64,000 bases of DNA from Cuniculiplasma divulgatum. GTDB lineage: Archaea > Thermoplasmatota > Thermoplasmata > Thermoplasmatales > Thermoplasmataceae. The notes beneath the pieces were generated by a model that searched no databases, had not been told where the DNA came from, and saw only the letters and a list, made by a program, of their open reading frames with translations. The position numbers and the translations under genes are program-made. Location of the stretch: the NCBI GenBank assembly GCA_031200235.1, contig CP133595.1:1942341-2006340 (forward strand), read 5' to 3'. The first letter of the stretch is position 1; every line of letters begins with the position of its first letter. Positions 18,023 to 27,419 of this stretch are shown one piece after another.

Positions 18023-19664
18023 TTGGTGCCTCCATGATAAGCCAGAAATAGGAATGCCTGGGCATTGTGAAGAAGTATGGCAGCTCACCTATATCCGGGA
18101 ACCTCACAGAACTTATTGTCTCCCGGAGATGCCATCCGTTGAATTCTGAAAGGTCAAGTCTGGTGAACCCTGGCTTCCTTCCAAGGTTGTATACGCATAG
18201 CATTCGTTGTCCCTGGTATTCCCTTATGAATGCCAGTATCTGCTTGTCCTCGGACTTGAGAAACCTTATTGATCCACGCCCCAGCACCTGCGAATTCTGC
18301 TTCCTCACGATGATCATACGCCTGAACCAGTTCAGGAAAGATGTTGGGAGCCGTGACATGGAATCCACGTTGAAGCTTTCATAATGATAATTAGGATTTG
18401 TTATTACCGGCGAGTAAAGTGCCTCGGAATCTGCCCTTGAAAAACCGGCATTCCGGTCATAAGACCACTGCATTGGTGTTCTCACCCCGTTCCTGTCCCC
18501 TAGATATACATTATCTCCCATGTTGATCTCATCACCATAATAGAATATTGGAGACCCAGGGAGGCTCATGATGAGGGCATGCAGAAGCTCAAGCACGTAT
18601 CTGTCGTTGTCCACAAGCGGCGCAAGTCTTCTCCTTATTCCAAGGTTAAGCCTCATCTTTGGGAGTTTTGCATATTCCTTGAACATGAGGTCTCTTTCTT
18701 CATCCGTGACCATTTCTAAAGTGAGTTCATCATGATTTCTGAGGAAAAGCCCCCAATCACATTTCTCCGGTATGGGCAGGGTTTGCTTTATTATATTTAC
18801 AATAGGGAAGGCATCCTCCTTGGCCAGTGCTATGAATACCCTGGGCATCAGTGGGAAATTGAAGTTCATGTGGAACTCATCCTGGTTTCCGAAGTAAGCC
18901 TTTGCGTCCTCGGGCCATTGATTAGCCTCTGCCAGAAGAATGCATCCAGGATATTCTCGATCTATCATCTTCCTGATTTCCTTGAAATACTGGTGAGTTT
19001 CCGGAAGATTTTCGCAACTTGTCCCCTCCCTCTCGAATAGATATGGGACAGCGTCACATCTGAACCCGTCCAGTCCTTTGTCGAGCCAGTACCTGATCAC
19101 ATTCATCATTTCTTTCCTTACATCGGGATTATCATAGTTGAGATCCGGCTGGTGGCTGTAGAATCTGTGCCAGTAATACTGCTTGGAAACCGGATCCCAG
19201 GCCCAGTTAGAAGTCTCAGTATCCACGAAGATGATGCGGACACCCCTGTATTTGTCAGGATCATCTGACCATACAAACCAGTCCCTTTTAGGATTGTCCC
19301 TGCTTGATCTTGCTTCCCTGAACCAATCATGCTGATCCGAGACATGGTTGAGAACAAGATCTGCAATGACCCTGATGCCTCGTGCATGGGCTTCTGAGAC
19401 GAAGCGCTCGAAATCCTCCACGGTGCCGTAGTCCGGCAGAATTGAGTAGTAATCGCTTATATCATAACCGTCATCCTTCAGGGGTGATTTATAGAAGGGC
19501 AGGAGCCATACGCAGTCCATGCCTATGCTCTTGATATAATCAAGCTTCATGGTAAGCCCGTTGAAGTCCCCTATTCCATCGTCATTGGAATCGAAAAAGC
19601 TTCTCACTGGTACCTCATAGAACGAGGCATCCCTGAACCAGAGTTCGTCATCGCTTCCGAGCAT
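18009..19664 (-). CDS. treS: Trehalose synthase (maltose alpha-D-glucosyltransferase)
   Basis: 551 residues of GH13 subfamily 16, which interconverts trehalose and maltose. Diagnostic motifs are WFRDASFYEVPVRSFFDSN at the N-terminus, DLVLNHVSDQH, nucleophile GFRCDAVPYLFEREGTSCENLPETH, acid/base LLAEANQWPED, and LRNHDELTLEM. The length equals the catalytic part of bacterial TreS. It begins one base after the glgE stop and its end overlaps mak, so maltose made here would pass to maltokinase. Confidence 0.96.
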   Translation of the reverse strand: MLGSDDELWFRDASFYEVPVRSFFDSNDDGIGDFNGLTMKLDYIKSIGMDCVWLLPFYKSPLKDDGYDISDYYSILPDYGTVEDFERFVSEAHARGIRVIADLVLNHVSDQHDWFREARSSRDNPKRDWFVWSDDPDKYRGVRIIFVDTETSNWAWDPVSKQYYWHRFYSHQPDLNYDNPDVRKEMMNVIRYWLDKGLDGFRCDAVPYLFEREGTSCENLPETHQYFKEIRKMIDREYPGCILLAEANQWPEDAKAYFGNQDEFHMNFNFPLMPRVFIALAKEDAFPIVNIIKQTLPIPEKCDWGLFLRNHDELTLEMVTDEERDLMFKEYAKLPKMRLNLGIRRRLAPLVDNDRYVLELLHALIMSLPGSPIFYYGDEINMGDNVYLGDRNGVRTPMQWSYDRNAGFSRADSEALYSPVITNPNYHYESFNVDSMSRLPTSFLNWFRRMIIVRKQNSQVLGRGSIRFLKSEDKQILAFIREYQGQRMLCVYNLGRKPGFTRLDLSEFNGWHLRETISSVRFPDIGELPYFFTMPRHSYFWLIMEAPNVTA

Positions 19665-19665
19665 T

Positions 19666-21588
19666 CTACCCTCTCACCAGTATGTGTGCAGGCCTGTATT
19701 CCGGCACCAGCCTGACGTAGTTATACTCATTATGCCAGCAGTATTTCTCTTCTGTGATCATGTCCTGGACATCGTATCCGGCACAGTCTGATGACCTGAC
19801 CCAGTCCGGGGGTACCTGAACCATTGCGTCACAGATTTCATATGGATTTATGTTAACAACCACCATAACAGAGGGCGCTCCCGGATATTGGCGGTAATAT
19901 GCAAGTATGCTGGGATTGCTGGAATTCAGGAACCTCACATTTCCATGCAGCCGGAAGTTCACAACATTCTTTCTTATGGCGTTCAGCTTTGAAATTATAT
20001 CCCTTATGTTGCCGTCGGCATGCCAGTCCCTCTGTTTGATTTCATACTTCTCGGCATCCATGTACTCCTCCTTCCCCGGTATTCCCTCGTTCTCACACAG
20101 TTCATATCCGCTGTAAATGCCCCACAGCGGGGAAAGTGTTGCTGCAAGTACTGCCCGCATAATGAATGCAGGCCTACCAGCTCTCTGCAACACAAATGGC
20201 AGAATGTCCGGTGTATTCGGAAACAGCATTGGCCAGAAGAATGAGGACACCTCAGGGCTGTTTATCTCATTGAAATATTCCTTTATCTCCCAGTCAAAAT
20301 TCCTCCAGGTGAAATATGTGTAGGACTGCTGGAAGCCTATTTTGGAGAGCTTATACATCACAGAGGGCTTTGTAAAGGCTTCCGCCAGGAATACCGTATC
20401 CGGGTACTTCTCCCTGATGCTCGATATCAGCCATTTCCAGAACGGAAGGGGCTTTGTATGGGGGTTGTCAACCCTGAATATTCTTATGCCCAGTGAAATC
20501 CAGTACTGGAAAATGCTCAGCATCTCCTTCCAGAGGTTCTCAGCATCATCGGTATCAAAATTCAGCGGATAGATGTCAAAATACTTCTTAGGAGGATTTT
20601 CCGCATACCTTATGCTCCCATCCGGTCGATGATAAAACCACTCGGGGTGTTCTTTCACATATGGATGGTCAGGAGAACACTGCAGAGCAATATCCATTGA
20701 AATTTTCAAGTTATACTTTCTGGCTTCAGACACCATGTCCCTGAAATCAGATAGAGTTCCAAGCGCAGGGTTGATGGATTTGTGCCCTCCCTGGCTGCCC
20801 CCAATGGCCCATGGGCTTCCCGGATCATCAGCTCCGGCTGGAATTATCCCGTTCTTACCCCTGCGATTTGTAAGCCCGATGGGATGCACCGGTGTAAGAT
20901 AGATTACATCGAATCCCATCTCTGCAATATCTGGCATTCTTTTTATGACATCCCTGAATGTGCCGTGCTTGCCGGGAACTTCCGACTGAGATCTTGGGAA
21001 TAGTTCATACCACGATAAGAAGTATGCATGTTCTGGAAATGCCTCCAGCTTCATGACATCTGATCTGACAAAGCCATTCCTGGGCCAGTACTTTTCCAAG
21101 ATGGGATAATTATCATTTATGAGTGAGATTGTTTTGTCTGCGGATGACCCGGCAGAGAAGACTATTTTCTCAAGGACCTTCCGATCCTTTCCCCTGGCCC
21201 CGGCAATGCCGGTCTTTATATTCTCAATTCCTGCCGCTATGTCGGCCGCAACATCTTCCCCTGAAATTTTCCAGGCAGTGGTGTCGCGCAGCCAGGTTCG
21301 AAGATCATCATACCATGCTGTTATCCTGAATTTGTAAATTCCTGCCTTTGGGATCGGGAACCATCCCGTGAAGGTATCATTTGGACCAGGTGTGAGCAAC
21401 TCGCTCCTCCATCTCCTGGAGCCAGGGGCAAGATAGTCAACCTGCGATGCAATTATCCTTGTGCCGTGGGCATAGGCCCTGCAGGATACCTGTTGCACCA
21501 GACCCGCCTGCGCCTTTGCAGGCGTGAGTCCATCATCTACAGTAGGCTGAATATTTTCAATGATTATTTCCTGTTCATCTCTCTTCAT
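19666..21588 (-). CDS. glgE: Alpha-1,4-glucan:maltose-1-phosphate maltosyltransferase
   Basis: 640 residues, the usual GlgE length (GH13 subfamily 3). The enzyme extends alpha-1,4-glucan with maltosyl units from maltose-1-phosphate. Recognisable are the N-terminal sandwich domain (QPTVDDGLTPAKAQAG, then FTGWFPIPKAGIYKF), FDVIYLTPVHPIG, the nucleophile segment IRIFRVDNPHTKPLPFW, acid/base VFLAEAFTKPSVMY, and the GlgE-specific FQQSYTYFTWRN. The ATG at 21588 overlaps the glgB stop. GlgE is best known from actinobacteria, so its presence in an archaeal operon is notable. Confidence 0.95.
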   Translation of the reverse strand: MKRDEQEIIIENIQPTVDDGLTPAKAQAGLVQQVSCRAYAHGTRIIASQVDYLAPGSRRWRSELLTPGPNDTFTGWFPIPKAGIYKFRITAWYDDLRTWLRDTTAWKISGEDVAADIAAGIENIKTGIAGARGKDRKVLEKIVFSAGSSADKTISLINDNYPILEKYWPRNGFVRSDVMKLEAFPEHAYFLSWYELFPRSQSEVPGKHGTFRDVIKRMPDIAEMGFDVIYLTPVHPIGLTNRRGKNGIIPAGADDPGSPWAIGGSQGGHKSINPALGTLSDFRDMVSEARKYNLKISMDIALQCSPDHPYVKEHPEWFYHRPDGSIRYAENPPKKYFDIYPLNFDTDDAENLWKEMLSIFQYWISLGIRIFRVDNPHTKPLPFWKWLISSIREKYPDTVFLAEAFTKPSVMYKLSKIGFQQSYTYFTWRNFDWEIKEYFNEINSPEVSSFFWPMLFPNTPDILPFVLQRAGRPAFIMRAVLAATLSPLWGIYSGYELCENEGIPGKEEYMDAEKYEIKQRDWHADGNIRDIISKLNAIRKNVVNFRLHGNVRFLNSSNPSILAYYRQYPGAPSVMVVVNINPYEICDAMVQVPPDWVRSSDCAGYDVQDMITEEKYCWHNEYNYVRLVPEYRPAHILVRG

Positions 21589-23767
21589 TCAGATCACCTG
21601 ATCCACCCTTTAATATTATACAACCCAGAGGGGGCAATGTCATTTCAACAGAATTATCATACCCGTGCATGGGGACGCCCTGAGATTGAATCCTCCCGAA
21701 ATTTCCAACACCGGAACCTCCGTAAATTGTTGCATCTGAATTGAGGATCTCAGTGAATTCTTTGCTAAACGGAACGCCAATTCTGTATCCGTACCTCACA
21801 ACAGGCGTGAAATTGAAAATGAATACCAAATCCCCAGATCCATTGCAGGACTGCCTCATAAAAGATATGACAGAATTCTCAGTGTCCTTGAAGTCAATCC
21901 ATTTGAAGCAGTCAGGCCTGAAGTCCGACTTTCCAAGGCCGTACTTGCTGTAAATTGCGTTAAGATCATGCAGAAGCTGCATGATGCCCGATTGCACCAC
22001 ATCGTCAGCATCAATGGGCAGGGCTGAAGCATAATCCCATTCTTTTTCCATTGCAGTCTCATTTCCCATGAATATCAGTTTCTTTCCCGGGAACGAAAGC
22101 ATGTAGGAAAAAAGGAGGCGTATATTGGCATGCTTCTGCCATGAATCGCCGGGCATTTTACCGTACAGGGATCCCTTCCCATGAACCACCTCATCATGCG
22201 AAATGGGCAGTACAAATTTTTCTGAGAATGCATACCAGACGGAAAAGGTAAGATTGCCCATGCGGAATTTCCTGTACAGTGGATCTGTGGAGAAGAAATC
22301 CAGAGTGTCATGCATCCAGCCCATGTTCCACTTCATGTCGAAGCCCAAGCCGTCTGATGTGATGGGACCTGTTACATTGGGCCATGATGTTGATTCCTCA
22401 GCAATGGTCAGTGCACCTGGAAACCTTGAATGCACTGTTTCGTTGACCTTACGAAGGAATTTCAGTGCCTCGAGATTCTGGTTCCCGCCGTAGGCATTTG
22501 GAATCCATTCACCAGGTTTTCTGGAATAGTCCAGATAAAGCATGGATGAAACGGCATCAATCCTTATGCCGTCGGCATGGAACATGTCCAGCCAGTAGAT
22601 TGCATTGGACACGAGAAAACTTAAGACCCCGCCACTGCCGTAATTGAATATGTATGTTCCCCAGTCCGGATGGCGCCCCTTCCTTGGATCAGGATCCTCA
22701 AAGAGGTGCGTGCCGTCAAACTCCGCAAGCCCGTAAGCGTCTTCTGGGAAGTGGGCAGGAACCCAGTCAAGTATGACACCTATGCCCCTGGAATGCATGT
22801 AATTGATGAAGAAGCGGAAATCATCAGGATCACCGTATCTTGATGTGGGGGCATAATAGTTTATGACCTGGTATCCCCATGAACCGTCAAAGGGGTGCTC
22901 CATCACGGGCAGCAGTTCAACATGGTTGAAGCCCATCCTGATCATGTGGTCTGCAATGAGTGGTGCAAGCTCCCGGTAATTGAGGTAACTACCGTCACTG
23001 GACCTTGCCCAGGATCCAAGGTGCACCTCATATATCGACAATGGACTTTGAGCTACATTAAGACCTGCACGCCTGTCCAGCCATGAACGATCCTTCCATC
23101 TGAATGCTGGACTGTGAACAATGGATGCGGTGCGTGGACGAAGTTCTGCTTTTGATGCAAATGGATCAGTCTTCTCCACAACATTGCCATTTGGTGTCTT
23201 GACGGCAAACTTATAGACCTCACCTTCTAAACATTCCGGAATGAATATCTCCCATATACCGGAATCCTTGACATTGACCATGGGGTGCTCTCCGTGGTTC
23301 CAGTGGTTAAAATTGCCTATGACTGATACTGCAATGGCGTTTGGTGCCCATACGACAAAACGTGTCCCCATGGCTTCAGGATATTTCATGGGGTGGGACC
23401 CAAAAACACGGTATGCCATGTAATCCTCGCCCTTCTTGAAAAGATAAGCATCAAGCTCGGTCAGCAGGGGAGCAAATGCGTACGGATCATGTAAGCGAGA
23501 GACATATCCGCTGCTGTCCTTCCAGCAGATAAGATACTGCCTTCCAGCCGATATGGGGATTGTGCCTGCATAAAGGCCATTGCCAGCGTTCCTGACTTCT
23601 ATCCTGTGCCCGGCATATTCCATCCAGGCTTCAGTTGATCTTGGCAGGTAAAATCTCACCTCGGTGCCATCTTTTACGGGATGGGGCCCGAGAATCTTCT
23701 CTGGGTGGCTGCTGCTGAAACTTATGATCCTCTCAGCATCTTTCCCAAAGTTATTCTCTGCATGCAT
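21575..23767 (-). CDS. glgB: 1,4-alpha-glucan branching enzyme
   Basis: 730 residues of the long bacterial GlgB type (GH13_9). Two N-terminal CBM48-like domains (HPVKDGTEVRFYLP, then TRFVVWAPNAIAVSVIGNFNHWN) precede the barrel with VELLPVMEHPFDGSWGYQ, nucleophile GIRIDAVSSMLYLDYSR, acid/base TIAEESTSWPNVTGP and PISHDEVVHGKGSL. It is first in the operon and adds alpha-1,6 branches to the GlgE polymer. The ATG at 23767 lies about 26 nt after a TATA box, so the operon transcript is probably leaderless. Confidence 0.96.
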   Translation of the reverse strand: MHAENNFGKDAERIISFSSSHPEKILGPHPVKDGTEVRFYLPRSTEAWMEYAGHRIEVRNAGNGLYAGTIPISAGRQYLICWKDSSGYVSRLHDPYAFAPLLTELDAYLFKKGEDYMAYRVFGSHPMKYPEAMGTRFVVWAPNAIAVSVIGNFNHWNHGEHPMVNVKDSGIWEIFIPECLEGEVYKFAVKTPNGNVVEKTDPFASKAELRPRTASIVHSPAFRWKDRSWLDRRAGLNVAQSPLSIYEVHLGSWARSSDGSYLNYRELAPLIADHMIRMGFNHVELLPVMEHPFDGSWGYQVINYYAPTSRYGDPDDFRFFINYMHSRGIGVILDWVPAHFPEDAYGLAEFDGTHLFEDPDPRKGRHPDWGTYIFNYGSGGVLSFLVSNAIYWLDMFHADGIRIDAVSSMLYLDYSRKPGEWIPNAYGGNQNLEALKFLRKVNETVHSRFPGALTIAEESTSWPNVTGPITSDGLGFDMKWNMGWMHDTLDFFSTDPLYRKFRMGNLTFSVWYAFSEKFVLPISHDEVVHGKGSLYGKMPGDSWQKHANIRLLFSYMLSFPGKKLIFMGNETAMEKEWDYASALPIDADDVVQSGIMQLLHDLNAIYSKYGLGKSDFRPDCFKWIDFKDTENSVISFMRQSCNGSGDLVFIFNFTPVVRYGYRIGVPFSKEFTEILNSDATIYGGSGVGNFGRIQSQGVPMHGYDNSVEMTLPPLGCIILKGGSGDLNEER

Positions 23768-23787
23768 TCAAATTTAATAGTAGCTTT

Positions 23788-23799
23788 TTATATTTATAC
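23788..23799 (-). promoter_or_regulatory. Promoter of the glgB-treZ operon
   Basis: On the minus strand TATAAATATAAAAAG is centred about 26 nt before the glgB ATG. It is one of the strongest TATA boxes in the window. No other promoter is evident in the tight junctions downstream, so it should drive all seven genes. Confidence 0.6.
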
Positions 23800-23883
23800 C
23801 TTGACAGTCAACAACAGGAGTTGAGGCTCCAACGAGATAGGCAGTGACATGGCATCAATGGTGTTATGCATGAGGAATTGCAC

Positions 23884-24888
23884 TCACAACTTTCCAGAAC
23901 CGGCAGTGAACTTTTTTATTCTGTTTATCCTCTTTTCGGTCATCCGGCTGATTCTCCTTGCATACCTCATCTGCTGCTTCTGTGTCATGGGACGGAGGGG
24001 TACCATCAGGGATGCTTTCTTCTCTATGGTGGACATAAATGAATCAGCACTTGCAAGATGCTGGATCACGTTCCTGTCTGCTCTGGACTGCAGAAATGAT
24101 GTGAGAGACAGAATAAAAAATGGGGTCGTGACAATCATCACCAGCCCTGCAAATGAGAGAATGACTATATAGATGAAATAGGCAGACGGGATCAGAGTAA
24201 CAAGGACTGATGAAATAAGCAGAATATCGACGGCGAAGAGCACGTACGCAGTCCCACCCAGAATCAGCTTCCTGGCAACGCCGTTTTTTCTGGAATAATA
24301 TGCTTCAAGAAGGACTGCATCAATCTGGTATGTATCCAGCTGCTGTATTGCATCCTCCTTCAGCATGACGTGCCATTCCTTTCCGTTGGAAGTTTCTGCA
24401 TATGAACGCATTATTTTCTTGTGGGAAATGTAAACGTCATGGTGACCTCCATCATCTTCGCCAATGAGGCTGTGCAGCCTTTCAGTGTATTCATGGCTCA
24501 AGTCATCCGGATTGAGAACCGCGGGCTTTCCAATCCTGTAAAGCAGATATGCAGGAACTGCCAGTATGACAGCGTCTATGGGAATGAAGAGTAACAGCCT
24601 GTTCACTGTTCCATGAGCAGAAAGAATGTAAACCGCAGATCCAATGAACGTGAATGAAAGAACCGAAGCCAGCAGGTAGATGCGGAGCCTGATGTGCTGA
24701 ATTGTTTGACTGCGGCCAAACTTCAGCATGACAAAAGCCACTGCCAGGGAAAAGGGAAGAGCCAGAACAACGCCTTCTCCGGGTGTGATCCTGCCGTACT
24801 GTACCAGCTGCGGAATCAGGAAAATGGCCAGATAAATGAGCAGGAACGACAGAATTGAGACCGTAAATCGCTTTGTGGTGCTCTTCAT
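23884..24888 (-). CDS. Membrane protein, possibly a degenerate M48-type peptidase
   Basis: 334 residues. Four hydrophobic helices lie at the N-terminus (about 10-130), a soluble region follows at about 135-215, then two more helices and a Lys/Arg-rich tail. The soluble part (DVYISHKKIM..., then QIDAVLLEAYYSRKNG) has the layout of HtpX/M48 proteases, where EAVLAHELxHxxNxD carries the HExxH zinc site, but the zinc residues are absent here. It may be a pseudo-peptidase or an unrelated membrane protein. The ATG at 24888 is chosen because TTATATAATT lies about 27 nt upstream. Confidence 0.6.
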   Translation of the reverse strand: MKSTTKRFTVSILSFLLIYLAIFLIPQLVQYGRITPGEGVVLALPFSLAVAFVMLKFGRSQTIQHIRLRIYLLASVLSFTFIGSAVYILSAHGTVNRLLLFIPIDAVILAVPAYLLYRIGKPAVLNPDDLSHEYTERLHSLIGEDDGGHHDVYISHKKIMRSYAETSNGKEWHVMLKEDAIQQLDTYQIDAVLLEAYYSRKNGVARKLILGGTAYVLFAVDILLISSVLVTLIPSAYFIYIVILSFAGLVMIVTTPFFILSLTSFLQSRADRNVIQHLASADSFMSTIEKKASLMVPLRPMTQKQQMRYARRISRMTEKRINRIKKFTAGSGKL

Positions 24889-25009
24889 GTTATAATATAT
24901 ATGAACTGCAATTATATAACAGAATCGATCCACTAACATACCATAACAGCAAATGTGATCGCAATCAAATTTCCGACATCGTTAAATCTTGTCTGAATAT
25001 CTGATGATC

Positions 25010-25444
25010 ATGAAGCCTTTCAAACTGGACCAGCTGGATATGGATATCATCGATCTTGTGGAGGAAAACTGTTCGCTGACTTACAATGAGGTTGCTGATA
25101 AAACAGGCAAAAATCTCTGGACTGTTCGTGACAGGATGATACTTCTGCGGCAGAGGGGGATCATAAAGTCATGTCGGGCAGAAATTGACTATGGAAAGCT
25201 GGGACTTGGATGCAAGGCCATGATAGGCTTCAATGTACCGCCTGAGAGAATAGATGAATTCGTGTCACTTGTCAGGAAGGAGAAGCGTATAAAGAAATTC
25301 ATGATAACTACAGGTTCCCGAAGATTCCATATCCAGATGGTTGGTGAGGAGTGCGGCGAGGTGAGAAACTACGCCAGAAAAATACTCCCTGACTTTGGAA
25401 TTTATGATATAGACTTCGAGGTCATACTTGATGAAATACCCTAG
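25010..25444 (+). CDS. Lrp/AsnC-type transcription regulator
   Basis: About 144 residues with the usual two-part Lrp layout. The helix-turn-helix is LDMDIIDLVEENCSLTYNEVADKTGKNLWTVRDRM near the N-terminus; the RAM-like alpha/beta domain follows (YGKLGLGCKAMIGFNVPPERIDEFVSLV). GTTAAATC at about 24981 fits a TATA box for a leaderless start at ATG 25010 or 25004; TTG 24989 is less likely. It is divergent from the membrane protein gene. The effector is unknown. Confidence 0.78.
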   Translation: MKPFKLDQLDMDIIDLVEENCSLTYNEVADKTGKNLWTVRDRMILLRQRGIIKSCRAEIDYGKLGLGCKAMIGFNVPPERIDEFVSLVRKEKRIKKFMITTGSRRFHIQMVGEECGEVRNYARKILPDFGIYDIDFEVILDEIP

Positions 25445-25581
25445 AACTCCATCCCATCAATCTGACTTTTCCCATTGAGAGACTGAATGTTCATGGCAAT
25501 TTTACAAAATTTGCTTCAGTAATGCCCATTATACAATTTATTGCTAACATCCGTTAAGTAGGATACCCTTATTCTTCGCTT

Positions 25582-26304
25582 ATGAGCAATGAAATGGAAG
25601 AAATAGAGAGATTTGCAAGATCCACACTTGGAGCTATGCCTGAGGTGATTAAACTTCTGGGCAACCATAACGTGGAAATGGCTAAGGAACAGTTCAGGGA
25701 AAACAATACCCTGTATCTTGGGAGGACAAAACTTCCAAAAAAAATTCTCGCACTCACGGCACTTTCAGTGTCTCTGGCCAACGGACAGTCGGATTCTGCA
25801 ATGATTCACTTCAAACTGGCCCAGAAGTTTGAGGCAAGCATGCTGGAAGTTCTGGATTCAATAAAGGCAGCAAAGATGGCACTCATGTCGTCCACAATGG
25901 CACTTATGGGAACCATACAACCCATTGTTGAGAAATACACGGGACCATCTCACAAGAGTGCTGAGATCGAGAGGATACTCAATCACGTTAAGACAGAATC
26001 TGGAATGGATTTTCTTCCGGAAAATCTGAGTTCCCTGGCATCAGTGTCATTTAACCTGCTGGAGGAGCATCTCAAGGAAAAGGCAGAATTGATGTCCCCC
26101 TTCGAGGTCGAGCAGAAATACCTCTTCCTCATGGCATTTGCAGTGAGTATTTCAATCAGATATGAAGAATGTGCCCGCGTCTATCTGACACAGTTCTTCC
26201 TCAATGGCGGGAAGAAAGAGGAGATGGAGGATGCCCTCTTCCTCACCAGATTCATTACAGGAAACCGTGCGCTGACTTCTGCAATGGAGATACTCAAGTG
26301 GTAA
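25582..26304 (+). CDS. Carboxymuconolactone decarboxylase (AhpD-like) family protein
   Basis: 240 residues, almost all helical, that look like two tandem AhpD/CMD-type units. The first includes PKKILALTALSVSLANGQSDSAMIHFKLA followed by EVLDSIKAAKMA, and the second has YLFLMAFAVSISIRYEECARVYL. The CxxC of peroxidase-active AhpD is absent, so a role in alkyl hydroperoxide reduction is unlikely. The function is unknown; it stands alone before the TDT transporter, separated by 44 nt, and could be cotranscribed with it. Confidence 0.65.
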   Translation: MSNEMEEIERFARSTLGAMPEVIKLLGNHNVEMAKEQFRENNTLYLGRTKLPKKILALTALSVSLANGQSDSAMIHFKLAQKFEASMLEVLDSIKAAKMALMSSTMALMGTIQPIVEKYTGPSHKSAEIERILNHVKTESGMDFLPENLSSLASVSFNLLEEHLKEKAELMSPFEVEQKYLFLMAFAVSISIRYEECARVYLTQFFLNGGKKEEMEDALFLTRFITGNRALTSAMEILKW

Positions 26305-26348
26305 ACCCACATAGTTCATGGATCACATAAAGGAGTGATGATTTTAAC

Positions 26349-27416
26349 ATGAGGAAAAGCACGCTTAATCTATTTGGATCTGAGTGGTTTGGCATAGCAA
26401 TATCGACTCTCGCACTGGCACAGGTTTATATTCTTGCTTTCGGTGAAACGGGTAGCGTTGCCTTCAGGTATGTCGCGGAGGCTTTCTCAATACTGGGAAT
26501 TTCAATCTTCGTGGTCATATTCGGCATCTGGGTATATCGTGGCTTTGCCATGAAAGATCGGGTATTCTCGCACTGGAACAACCTTACCAGATTGAGTTTC
26601 ACTGCACTGATTCCAATAATTGGATTCGTTAGCAATTACCAGCTCATATACTTCTTCGGCCTTTCCGGAACCACTGCAGCCCTTTCGGCAGTGGACTTCT
26701 ACGCAAACTATATCCTTGCACTTGGACTGGGTGTACTATTAGGGTACAGGCTGTACACCAAGGAGATAAATCCGCGGGAAATGAACTACGCCATTGTTAT
26801 ACCGCCCCTTGCAATCGGCACAAGCGTGTTCCTTGCTGGATCCCTCATGAATTTCTATGGGGGAGTGGAAGCACAGACAATGTACTTCCTGGTTCTCATG
26901 GGACTTGGAATATTCTTCTTCCTGTTCATATTCATAGGATCACTGGCACTGGCAGGCCATGTCTCCACCAAGGTTCATGAGACGCTGCCTACGACAATGC
27001 TGCCCGTGGGAATATCCAGTCTCATAATCATCAACCTCTTTTCACTGGCTGGTTTCGGCAAGATAGACCAGCTGTTCATAGGAGGATCATCTGTGGAATG
27101 GCTTTCAGTGTTGCTCTGGGGTTTCGAAGTCTGGAACTTCCTGGTTGTTGTGATTTTGATTTTCACTCATCCTGCCAGAGGGACCCTTGGAGTATGGGCT
27201 TACGGATTCCCGCTGGGGCTCTTTGCTACATCAACCATAAAAATTCTCGGATTCACCCATTTCTATGCGCTTCTCTGGGCATACGTAACAATTGCCGTCA
27301 TTCTCAACATACTCTGGGTTTATGCGTGGCTGAACACTGGAATGTTCCTCAAAAACATGTTCGGCAGGGAAGTTGCTGAGAAACACGCCATTCCTGGGCA
27401 CAGACCGGAGGAGTAA
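26349..27416 (+). CDS. TDT/SLAC1-type anion or dicarboxylate transporter
   Basis: 355 residues with about ten hydrophobic helices. The pattern WFGIAISTLALA at the N-terminus, PVGISSLI in the middle and WAYGFPLGLFATST near the end fits the voltage-dependent anion channel family (TehA, Mae1, Ssu1, SLAC1; PF03595). Members move tellurite, sulfite or dicarboxylates. The ribosome-binding site AGGAGTGAT lies upstream of the ATG. The substrate here is unknown; sulfite or organic acid export would suit an acidophile, but this is inference. Confidence 0.75.
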   Translation: MRKSTLNLFGSEWFGIAISTLALAQVYILAFGETGSVAFRYVAEAFSILGISIFVVIFGIWVYRGFAMKDRVFSHWNNLTRLSFTALIPIIGFVSNYQLIYFFGLSGTTAALSAVDFYANYILALGLGVLLGYRLYTKEINPREMNYAIVIPPLAIGTSVFLAGSLMNFYGGVEAQTMYFLVLMGLGIFFFLFIFIGSLALAGHVSTKVHETLPTTMLPVGISSLIIINLFSLAGFGKIDQLFIGGSSVEWLSVLLWGFEVWNFLVVVILIFTHPARGTLGVWAYGFPLGLFATSTIKILGFTHFYALLWAYVTIAVILNILWVYAWLNTGMFLKNMFGREVAEKHAIPGHRPEE

Positions 27417-27419
27417 GAG

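Noticed and set aside
14429..23767. Classical ADP-glucose glycogen synthesis operon
   Set aside because: No glgA or glgC; GlgE, TreS and maltokinase instead define the maltose-1-phosphate route.
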